Below are positions 1-8,497 of a DNA stretch of 21,959 bases, in pieces (position 1 is the stretch's first letter; every line of letters begins with the position of its first letter). Source of the stretch: Acidobacteriota bacterium (GTDB lineage: Bacteria; Acidobacteriota; Terriglobia; Terriglobales; Acidobacteriaceae); NCBI GenBank assembly GCA_021793595.1, contig JAJYSL010000054.1, positions 1-21,959 on the forward strand. The letters are read 5' to 3'. The notes beneath the pieces are model-generated. The model did no database searches. It was not told the DNA's origin and was given only the letters and a program-made list of their open reading frames with translations. Made by a program: the position numbers and the translations under genes.

Positions 1-136
1 ACAGCGTCATCGCGGGGGCAGTGGGGTCCATCCCCATCAGTTTTTCCGCCACCACAACATGCGCGGAACTGGAGACCGGCAGCAGCTCGGCCATCCCCTG
101 AATGATGGCGAGGATGATGACGTGCAGAACAGACAT
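1..136 (-). CDS. uppP: Undecaprenyl-diphosphatase UppP/BacA, N-terminal fragment
   Basis: Only the first 45 codons are in the window; the gene runs off the left edge. The protein starts MSVLHVIILAIIQGMAELLP and continues VSSSAHVVVAEKLMG. The QGxxExLPxSSxxH pattern is the first conserved signature of the BacA/UppP family, integral membrane enzymes that dephosphorylate undecaprenyl pyrophosphate to recycle the lipid carrier for peptidoglycan synthesis. The motif Glu (residue 17) and the Ser/His group are present. The ATG at 136-134 is chosen because the signature sits at the usual distance from the N-terminus; a weak GAGAGG lies about 15 bases upstream. It follows pyrG on the same strand after 104 bases and may be cotranscribed with it. 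The identification rests on a short but distinctive stretch. Confidence 0.85.
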   Translation of the reverse strand, partial: MSVLHVIILAIIQGMAELLPVSSSAHVVVAEKLMGMDPTAPAMTL

Positions 137-240
137 ATGGAAGCCTAACCTCTCAGCTTAGTGAGATAACTGAAGCCACGCAGCGCGAGCACCAGTAATG
201 AAGCGGCACCGCCCCAGCGAAGCCCAGATTGAAGGCACCG

Positions 241-2059
<1,819 letters not shown>

Positions 2060-2105
2060 TGAAAAGCAAATTCAGGCACACAGCGATTGGTCGAGGGCAA
2101 AACCT

Positions 2106-2134
2106 AGGGGCAGCGTGGCAAACCACCTGCCCCT
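2106..2134 (-). terminator. Hairpin downstream of the TonB receptor gene, probable terminator
   Basis: On the minus strand AGGGGCAG pairs perfectly with CTGCCCCT, and an inner GTGG/CCAC stem caps a TTTG loop with one bulged G. The tract after it is only AGGTTTT, so the U-run is weak. It starts 50 bases after the receptor stop codon, which suits a terminator. Because it also lies about 180 bases upstream of pyrG, a role as a pyrG leader attenuator cannot be excluded. Confidence 0.6.
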
Positions 2135-2183
2135 TGCTGTTCTGGGGAAGGACCCTCAGAAATGCAACGTCAAGACCAGCATA

Positions 2184-4805
2184 CTAGAAGTTGATGACCG
2201 CTTGCGCGGTAATCATCCGAGGGGGCACAAAATGGGTACCGCTGAATGTTGACAGGAAATTATACAGCGCTACTTTGTTGGTGACGTTGGTGACCGTCAG
2301 GCTGAGACTTGTCTGATAGCGCTTGCGGCGAAAGACATTGTCCCAGCCCGCATTCATATCGAACAAATTTCGCGGCGTGACGCGCGGCGGATTGCTGTAC
2401 GGCGTTTCCGTGCCTGCTCGCGGAATCGTCACCAACGGCGATTTCAATTCTTCCGGCAAACAACTCACCAGCGGAGCGGACAACGTTGCCTCCACACCAT
2501 TGCAGCTCAACCGGATTTGTTGCTGCTGATCGGGCGTCAAGTAGGTCAAGCTGATGGGCACGCCCGGCGCAGTCCCAAATGGCACATTGCCCGCAACCAG
2601 GCCGCTCTCATAGCGCCAGGTGAAACCGTACCAGGGGCCGGTCGCTTTGGGTTGATATTGCACATGGGAATTCTGCTCGTACACCTGATCGTGATCGATC
2701 AGGAACGGTTCAGAATCCACCGCGTTGGTATTGTCGTTGAAGATGATGCCGCCAATCTCCGGCGGATAAAACAGCGAATGCGAATGGCCCATCGTGGTGT
2801 AGGCGGAAACTCCATGGATCGGAACCAGCGTAATTTCCGCGTCGGCGCCGGTAATATCGGACTTTTTCCACTGGATGGGAAAGGTCAGGGGCGTGTTCAG
2901 GATGACGTCGAAGTCGTAATCCGACTTCGTATATTTCCAGAAGTATTGCGCGCTGATAACAATATATTTTCCGAATCCCTGCTGCAGGCCGACGTTGTAT
3001 TGGTTGCGCGTGGCCGGCGTCAGCGGATGTTGCCCGTGGGCCCCCAAATTGTTGGCCAACCCACCATTTCCCGTATAGCTGGATAGGATTAGATTTTCGT
3101 TGTAGGGAGTAGGCATGAGGCGCGCGTACCCTGCCGTGAGAATCGTCCCCGTTGGCAACGCATACGTCACACCGGCGCGCGGTTCAAACATGTATTTCCG
3201 GCTGATGCCGTTGTAGTTGTCCCCCCGTGCCCCAATCAGGAACTGCCAATTGTGCCAGACAATATTGTCCTGGTAATAGAGTGCCTCTTCTTTAATATCG
3301 GTGTGCCCTTTAAAGGTGAATTCCTTCCCTCCGCGTGTCAGATCGTACTGCAGTTCGCCGGGTAGAAAGCCTGGATTCGGCTGGTAGCCTTCCGTGGCGC
3401 AAGCATCCGGATTCGTGATTCCAGGCGCAACCACCGGCGTTCCATCGGCCTTCTGACACACAGCATTGTACGTGGCGCTGGTAATACCGAAGCCAAAACC
3501 CTCATTCAAAGGGGTCTGGTAGATTGCCGCTCCCATCTTGATATTGTGTATCCCATGCGCGTAGGAATAGCTTGCATGAACGCCGAAATTTTGCAGACTG
3601 CGACTTTGAGACAGCGTTGCCGGAGTGTCGGAGAAAACATTCGCGCTTGGATAATAGTGAAAATTGTCTTGGCGGATGTATGCGTCCATAGCGACGAGTG
3701 AACGGGCATTCAAAAGATGCGTCCAGAAGCCGGCAATGTTATACGTAAAGATCTCGGCGCGTTGGTCCTGGCCAGCGGCCTCCTGGTCGAACTGGTTCGG
3801 ATTCTGGTCCCATGTCCGCGCCGCATTTATATCCAGATGCAACGTGTCGGCGCGGCTTGGGTTGTAGTCGATGCGGTCGAAGAAGTTCTCGTTGTTTCCA
3901 TGGTCATGCACTACGGTAAATTCCGGAGTGTCCATGAACCTTCCGCTATTCAGGCCATTGATATCCAGAAAATTGCCCCACTGATTCGATCCCTTTGCGA
4001 TATTTGCATCCAGCATACTGGTGCCGAAGGATCCGTAACTGCTCGTAACGTTCCCGGTCGGTTGGGTGTCCCCTAAGCCGGATTTCGTGGTTGCCTGCAC
4101 AATGAGACTGGCTTTGTCCCCGTATTCCGGCGGAATAATGCCATTGATGATCTTCATCGACTGAATCGCATGGGCCGTAAGTTGGTTGGTGAAATTGCGG
4201 CTCTGCTGATCCGAGTCCGGCTCCCCGTCCATGCTCACTGTTGTGTCCGCGTGTTCGCCAAGAGGGTGGAACATTCCATTGGAATCGGCGGCAATGCCCG
4301 GACTCGCCAGCGTGATGGCCCCGCTGAGTCCATTCTGCGCATCGTCATTTGGGACGGTATTGAACTTCGTCATGTCGATGTTCGTGTGATAGCTGGGATT
4401 GCCGCTCAATAAGTCCCCGCTGTCGATCGATACGGTCACGGTCGTCTTGGAGGTAGCGACGTCCATGGCCAGATTCAAATCGACAGGGACGGGTGTCAGC
4501 AGTTGGATATCGCGATGGATTGCATCGAATCCCGGGGCCTTGACAGCCAGATGGTAGTTTTGGAAGGGAATGTTCGGGATCGAGAAGTTGCCGGACGCGT
4601 CTGTGGTGGTCGTTCGATGGAGGCCGCTGACAGGATTGATCAATTCCACCGTGGCTCCAGAGATAATGGCGCCGGTCGAATCCGTCACCGTACCGTGCAC
4701 GCTTCCGCCCGTGCCCGCATTGGGCAGCGCCCAGGCCCGCAATGCTCCGAAGCATAACAACTGAAATACAAAAGCAAGTGCCAGCAAAGTTGCCGCACGC
4801 CTCAT
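2184..4805 (-). CDS. TonB-dependent outer-membrane receptor, Oar-like, with N-terminal carboxypeptidase-regulatory domain
   Basis: The 873-residue product begins with a signal peptide (MRRAATLLALAFVFQLLCFG, likely cleavage after ALRAWA near residue 26). A carboxypeptidase-regulatory-like beta-sandwich follows at about 34-115, with the typical GTVTDSTGAIISGATVEL start and TDASGNFSIPNIP. A plug domain follows at about 130-270, including SMKIINGIIPPEYGDKASLIV. The rest is a long beta-barrel that ends in aromatic INF, as expected for barrel assembly. The ATG at 4805 is chosen over the longer open frame (78 more codons) because it gives a clean signal peptide and has GAGGGA about 8 bases upstream. 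Substrate cannot be told from sequence; relatives in Acidobacteriota and myxobacteria import large ligands or act in surface functions. The small Cys/His-rich gene 67 bases upstream is probably cotranscribed and hints at metal, but this is inference. Confidence 0.9.
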   Translation of the reverse strand: MRRAATLLALAFVFQLLCFGALRAWALPNAGTGGSVHGTVTDSTGAIISGATVELINPVSGLHRTTTTDASGNFSIPNIPFQNYHLAVKAPGFDAIHRDIQLLTPVPVDLNLAMDVATSKTTVTVSIDSGDLLSGNPSYHTNIDMTKFNTVPNDDAQNGLSGAITLASPGIAADSNGMFHPLGEHADTTVSMDGEPDSDQQSRNFTNQLTAHAIQSMKIINGIIPPEYGDKASLIVQATTKSGLGDTQPTGNVTSSYGSFGTSMLDANIAKGSNQWGNFLDINGLNSGRFMDTPEFTVVHDHGNNENFFDRIDYNPSRADTLHLDINAARTWDQNPNQFDQEAAGQDQRAEIFTYNIAGFWTHLLNARSLVAMDAYIRQDNFHYYPSANVFSDTPATLSQSRSLQNFGVHASYSYAHGIHNIKMGAAIYQTPLNEGFGFGITSATYNAVCQKADGTPVVAPGITNPDACATEGYQPNPGFLPGELQYDLTRGGKEFTFKGHTDIKEEALYYQDNIVWHNWQFLIGARGDNYNGISRKYMFEPRAGVTYALPTGTILTAGYARLMPTPYNENLILSSYTGNGGLANNLGAHGQHPLTPATRNQYNVGLQQGFGKYIVISAQYFWKYTKSDYDFDVILNTPLTFPIQWKKSDITGADAEITLVPIHGVSAYTTMGHSHSLFYPPEIGGIIFNDNTNAVDSEPFLIDHDQVYEQNSHVQYQPKATGPWYGFTWRYESGLVAGNVPFGTAPGVPISLTYLTPDQQQQIRLSCNGVEATLSAPLVSCLPEELKSPLVTIPRAGTETPYSNPPRVTPRNLFDMNAGWDNVFRRKRYQTSLSLTVTNVTNKVALYNFLSTFSGTHFVPPRMITAQAVINF

Positions 4806-4872
4806 ATGAAAATCCCTCTCACAAGGTTGAATAGCGCTGCGAATCGATCGTCTTCGATCGTGCATTGGAGCA

Positions 4873-5169
4873 TCAGCAGGCAGGGGGAGGCGGGGCGCGA
4901 CTGGCGGCGGAGCGCGGCCCGACGCTGAATTGCAGAGGGAATTCGGAAATGAGCACTTGATCGGTCTGGTACAGGCGTACGACGGGAGGCAGATGAACTC
5001 CCAGAGGCGGCGCTGCATGCAGCGTGACGCAGATTGCACAGTGCTCAGGAGCCGACTTATCCAGCAGCGGATGCATATGGCAAACCGGCAGCATCATGGC
5101 CAGCAGCAACAGGAAGACGCTGGTGACAACGGTGGTCTTACTGACTCCGGATTGAGACTTTTTCTGCAT
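4873..5169 (-). CDS. Small Cys/His-rich membrane-anchored or exported protein, DUF2946-like
   Basis: Predicted 98 residues. A hydrophobic segment at about 14-29 (VVTSVFLLLLAMMLPV) is followed at once by C30-H31-x-H33, then H43-C44-x-x-C47 and H51 in a short loop. The C-terminus is Ala/Pro-rich and ends PPPPAC. This arrangement (one N-terminal hydrophobic helix, then a compact His/Cys cluster with HCxxC) resembles small DUF2946-type proteins found near metal transport genes; the family assignment is tentative. The start ATG at 5169 lacks a strong Shine-Dalgarno sequence, but a consensus TATAAT lies about 54 bases upstream. The gene is 67 bases upstream of the TonB receptor on the same strand, suggesting a two-gene unit. 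A metal-binding or metal-sensing role is inference from the residues alone. Confidence 0.65.
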   Translation of the reverse strand: MQKKSQSGVSKTTVVTSVFLLLLAMMLPVCHMHPLLDKSAPEHCAICVTLHAAPPLGVHLPPVVRLYQTDQVLISEFPLQFSVGPRSAASRAPPPPAC

Positions 5170-5222
5170 CGCTGCTTTGGGGTGTTGCCAGGATAGATGG
5201 CTGGAAATCAGCGCCTGTCGCC

Positions 5223-5228
5223 ATTATA
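5223..5228 (-). promoter_or_regulatory. Candidate -10 box upstream of the small Cys/His protein and TonB receptor
   Basis: The minus strand reads CGCTATAATGG, a perfect TATAAT, placing transcription start near 5216 and giving a leader of about 47 bases before the ATG at 5169. No good -35 hexamer is seen 16-18 bases further upstream. A consensus TTGACA at 5280-5285 is too far away (about 50 bases) to pair with it. The 173-base gap between this gene and cmk holds no other gene. Confidence 0.5.
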
Positions 5229-5342
5229 GCGAGAGTTCGGTTTGGGAATCGTCGGACCGGACGCGCCCAAAATATTGGATGTCAACAGGGTTGCGGACGA
5301 TGTGTGGCGGCAGGGAAATTTACCGATTCGCTGATCCGACCA

Positions 5343-6062
5343 TTAGCTTTGCATTTTTGACGCGACCATTTCCTCGGCCAGGGCACACACCTGTTCCAGG
5401 GTCAGGCTACTGGTGTCCAGATGGATGGCGTCTGGTGCCGGCTGGAGCGGGGATGCCGTGCGATTTCGATCTCTGGAGTCGCGGTTGCGCACCGCCGCCA
5501 AAACAGCCTCCGGACTGAGTGCGTCGTCCGATCCCGCACTTTGCAGGTAGCGGCGCTGGCCTCGGATTTCATCCTGTGCGTCGAGAAAAATCTTCAGCTC
5601 GGCATCCGGAAACACCTTGGTGCCAATATCGCGGCCTTCCATGACCACTCCACCCTGCTGGCCCATACTCCGCTGACGATCTACCATCCAGGCACGTACC
5701 CGCGGATGCACGCTCACTTGCGACGCCGCTTCGGAAACATCTTTTTCACGAATGCGCCGGGTGACATCGTTGCCATCGAGCAGGACGCGATTTGTGTCAT
5801 TGGGGCGAGGCTCCAGCACGATCTGCGTCGCATCGGTTAGCCGCACCAGCGCGGCTTCATCCCCCAAAGGCGTGTGTGTGTTCAGCGCTTTCAGCGCGAG
5901 TGCGCGATACATGGCCCCGGTTTCAAGATTGAGAAATCCGAAGCGGCGAGCCAAGTGTGCAGCTAGCGTGCTTTTGCCGGCGCCCGCGGGTCCATCGATG
6001 GCAATCACCGGACGCAGACGCCGCGACCCAGATGCGATAGGGCGCTGTGACGATGCAGTCAT
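5343..6062 (-). CDS. cmk: Cytidylate (CMP/dCMP) kinase
   Basis: Phosphorylates CMP and dCMP to the diphosphates with ATP, in the cytoplasm. The 239-residue protein has the P-loop GPAGAGKS at 24-31, the CMP-binding LETGAMYRALALKAL segment, the VSEAASQVSVHPRVR segment and the GRDIGTKVFPDAELKIFLDA core typical of bacterial Cmk, whose usual length is 220-230. About 18 extra residues precede the beta-strand PVIAIDG. Its ATG overlaps the TGA of the upstream gene in an ATGA (6059-6062), so translation is probably coupled to the AlkZ-like gene. The ATG in that overlap is the natural start; no separate ribosome-binding site was judged necessary. No terminator was found after its stop. Confidence 0.97.
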   Translation of the reverse strand: MTASSQRPIASGSRRLRPVIAIDGPAGAGKSTLAAHLARRFGFLNLETGAMYRALALKALNTHTPLGDEAALVRLTDATQIVLEPRPNDTNRVLLDGNDVTRRIREKDVSEAASQVSVHPRVRAWMVDRQRSMGQQGGVVMEGRDIGTKVFPDAELKIFLDAQDEIRGQRRYLQSAGSDDALSPEAVLAAVRNRDSRDRNRTASPLQPAPDAIHLDTSSLTLEQVCALAEEMVASKMQS

Positions 6063-8428
6063 TTCTTCTTGCCGCTCTTTCTTGCCGTTTTCTTGCCTTG
6101 CGGGCGGTTGCTGCGGCCGGCTGCGGCCGACCCTTTCCCGCCGCGCGGATTCTTTGCCCAGAATGGCTTGACGCCGCTCTTCTCACGCGTCGATGGTGCT
6201 CCGGTCCCTTCTCTTCGTTCGCGATGCTTAGGCGCGGGCTCTTCGCCGCCGGCCGTGGCCGATCGCTTGGCCCACGGTTTGGCTCCGCCAGGCTTGGCGT
6301 ACGGTTTATCGGCGGAACGGGCTGCATAAGATTTTGCGCTGCCAATGCGTGAACTCGCACCTTTGGAGGCCCAGGACTTTGCCCCGGTGAGCCTGGATTC
6401 GGACGCTGCAGATCGCGCTTCGGAGGATCGTGCGCCGGCGGACTTGAATCCCGAGCGAGTAAAACCGGATGGCTTGAATCCAGAAGACTTGCCATACGGT
6501 TTTCGTCCGGTGGGTCTGTCACCGGCATCCGCGCGATCGCGCTGCCACGGTTTCGGGCGATCGCCAGCTTCCCGAGGGGCACGGCTGCGTGGAGGGAAAT
6601 CGCCTCCGACGGATTTCGCAGCCCAGGGCTTGGCCCCGTGCGGTTTGAATCCGGCAGATTTCGCGGCATAGGGCTTGCGCGCTCCACCTCGTGAATCAGA
6701 CCGTGAATCACCCGTACTGTCGAATTTCTTCCATGGCTTTGGACGCTCTTCGCGACCTTCTTCGGCCGAAGACTTGGATTGCCAGGGCTTCGGGCTGCCG
6801 AATTTCGATCCCGCAGCCTTCGCGCCGAATGGCTTTGCCCCGCGGAATTTTCCTCCGCCCGGCTTGAATCCTGCAGACTTTGGAACGAATGGAGTTCTGC
6901 CGGACGCAGGCGCTTCGGGAACTTCGCCGGCTTTCTCCCAGCGCCGCGCGCGCTCTCCCATTCCATGTCCCTTAGCGGCGTAGCCCTTTCTCTCCTGCGT
7001 TTTCGGGCCTCGTTCGGCTCGGTCACGGGAGAAGGGACCACGCGAAGGCCCAGAGTCGCGATCGCGTCCAAACCTCGGTGGTCCCGAGCGACCCGGCCCA
7101 GATCGGCCCGGTCCAGATGGCCTTGAACGGCTTGCGCCCGGACGCCCATCCGCACTGGCGACAATGCTGCCTGCGCGTCGAACATACCCTCCCGCCGGGC
7201 GAGAAAATCCACCCACTGTCGAACGCGATGCTCCGCTGAACGGGCGTCGAGAGGGTCTGTCCTCTCCGCCAGAAAGCGGCGCGAATTTTCCGGATGCGGC
7301 GGGTCTCGAACTCGCAGGTCGGTCGGCGAATTTCTTTGGGGTAAATTTCTTGATCGTCGAAGCAGCGGCCATGTCGGACTCTTCCAGCGGCTGCGATCGC
7401 CAAGGACGTTGCGATGGCGGCGGCAGGGCTTCGATCTGAATTCCGGAATCTAGATCGATCGCGGAATTCGTATCGCTTTCGGCTTCACTTTCGACTTCAG
7501 CTTCCATCGCAATTTCCGGCTCGCCGACGATTGCATCCGCCGTGCGTGGCGCAGCGAGGGAATCCTCTGAGAGCTGCGTTACCATTTCCGGTAGCAGGCC
7601 GCCTTGCAGGGACACGTGGGCACGACCGCCAATGTCGAGAATGTCGAGCTGGCGCATCGAACCCAATCCGCGAATCACTTCGCGCAGCTTGGATTGTGGA
7701 GCCAGCGGAGACAGGAACGAGAGAATTTCTTCTTCGCGCGCGGCAACCGCAGCCTGCAAATACAGTGAAATCATCGCCGACTGCGCTTCGGCGTGGGCCG
7801 TGCTCGCGCCCGCAGCCACCGGTTTAGGAAAGCGGCGGTACATCAGTTCCCACTGCGCGGGTTTGCCGCCGGCACGAAGAATCGGGAAGATATACATCGC
7901 CGACCAAAGTTCCTGCAGCGACCGTGCAATCGCGGCCTCCGTAATATCGCGGCCCAGGATGGGCTGCAGTGCAGCGACGTCGAGTGGACCTTGTTGCTCG
8001 ATCGCCTGCCAGCAGTGCAGCGAAAGCGGCGTCACCTTCTCATTGCCCACGGTCAGCGGACCAGTCTTAAAGTTGCGATCCCCGCGCAACGCATACACAA
8101 AGCGCAAGACCTCTGGACTGCAGACAAAATCCGGCTGCTCGCCCAGCGATGCGCCGAGCTTTAGCGGCACGATGGAAGAGTTCTCGACGACTCGCGCCAG
8201 CAGTTCCAGGGCGCGCGCACGTTCTCCCGCGCTGGGACTTTGCGCCGGGCGACCGACCACTGCCTCAATAAAGCTGGGCGCAGGTGCAGTACCGGTCAGG
8301 CCCATGGGCACATACGGGCAAAAGCCAATTTCGTCGATCCACTCCGACGCCGCTTCCAATGTGAGTCGTGCTTCGCCGTTCTGGCTCCAACGAGCCAGTC
8401 TTGCCGAGTTGAGTTGTTCCGCGTTCAA
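6059..8428 (-). CDS. AlkZ-related winged-helix protein with a long disordered basic C-terminal tail
   Basis: The predicted 789 residues fall into three parts. Residues 1-290 form a globular region. It has IDEIGFCPYVPMG near the N-terminus, then PSFIEAVVGR and a helical segment at about 138-195 (HCWQAIEQQGPLDVAAL and RSLQELWSAMYIFPILR). This order resembles AlkZ-related/YcaQ-type winged-helix proteins of the DNA-glycosylase clan; I make that assignment from remembered family pattern, so it is tentative. Residues about 300-330 are acidic (EVESEAESDT). Residues about 350-789 are Lys/Arg/Ser/Gly/Pro/Ala-rich and repetitive, ending ARKSGKKK. The start is TTG at 8428: the frame has no ATG or GTG between an upstream stop and this codon, and AGAAGGA lies 5 bases before it. 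It follows mutL by 69 bases and overlaps cmk by 4, so the three are probably an operon. A nucleic-acid role fits the tail and the mutL neighbour but is unproven. Confidence 0.75.
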   Translation of the reverse strand: MNAEQLNSARLARWSQNGEARLTLEAASEWIDEIGFCPYVPMGLTGTAPAPSFIEAVVGRPAQSPSAGERARALELLARVVENSSIVPLKLGASLGEQPDFVCSPEVLRFVYALRGDRNFKTGPLTVGNEKVTPLSLHCWQAIEQQGPLDVAALQPILGRDITEAAIARSLQELWSAMYIFPILRAGGKPAQWELMYRRFPKPVAAGASTAHAEAQSAMISLYLQAAVAAREEEILSFLSPLAPQSKLREVIRGLGSMRQLDILDIGGRAHVSLQGGLLPEMVTQLSEDSLAAPRTADAIVGEPEIAMEAEVESEAESDTNSAIDLDSGIQIEALPPPSQRPWRSQPLEESDMAAASTIKKFTPKKFADRPASSRPAASGKFAPLSGGEDRPSRRPFSGASRSTVGGFSRPAGGYVRRAGSIVASADGRPGASRSRPSGPGRSGPGRSGPPRFGRDRDSGPSRGPFSRDRAERGPKTQERKGYAAKGHGMGERARRWEKAGEVPEAPASGRTPFVPKSAGFKPGGGKFRGAKPFGAKAAGSKFGSPKPWQSKSSAEEGREERPKPWKKFDSTGDSRSDSRGGARKPYAAKSAGFKPHGAKPWAAKSVGGDFPPRSRAPREAGDRPKPWQRDRADAGDRPTGRKPYGKSSGFKPSGFTRSGFKSAGARSSEARSAASESRLTGAKSWASKGASSRIGSAKSYAARSADKPYAKPGGAKPWAKRSATAGGEEPAPKHRERREGTGAPSTREKSGVKPFWAKNPRGGKGSAAAGRSNRPQGKKTARKSGKKK
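6062..7381 (-). repeat. Low-complexity repeat region coding the basic tail
   Basis: This stretch encodes about 440 residues built from degenerate units such as KPYAAKSAGFKPHGAKPWAA, KPYGKSSGFKPSG and AKPWAKRS, plus an RSGPGRSGPPRFGRDRD block near residue 440-457. The unit (K-P-W/Y/F-x-x-K-S, often followed by G-F-K-P) recurs roughly a dozen times at uneven spacing. Because of this composition all six frames stay open over long distances, so the other long frames here are by-products. Confidence 0.8.
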
Positions 8429-8497
8429 GATGTCCTTCTTCCTAAGTTTGCAGGCAGGCGCGAACGCTGGTCTTTCTTCGCTACGAATCGCAACGTG

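Noticed and set aside
5280..5285. Consensus TTGACA on the minus strand between cmk and the small Cys/His gene
   Set aside because: No matching -10 box lies 16-18 bases downstream, and the perfect TATAAT is about 50 bases away, so the two do not form one promoter.
5923..7212. Open frame of 429 codons on the minus strand within the AlkZ-like gene and cmk
   Set aside because: It is a product of the low-complexity, GC-rich tail region, where all frames stay open; it overlaps cmk, and its sequence is Pro/Arg/Ser-rich with no domain.
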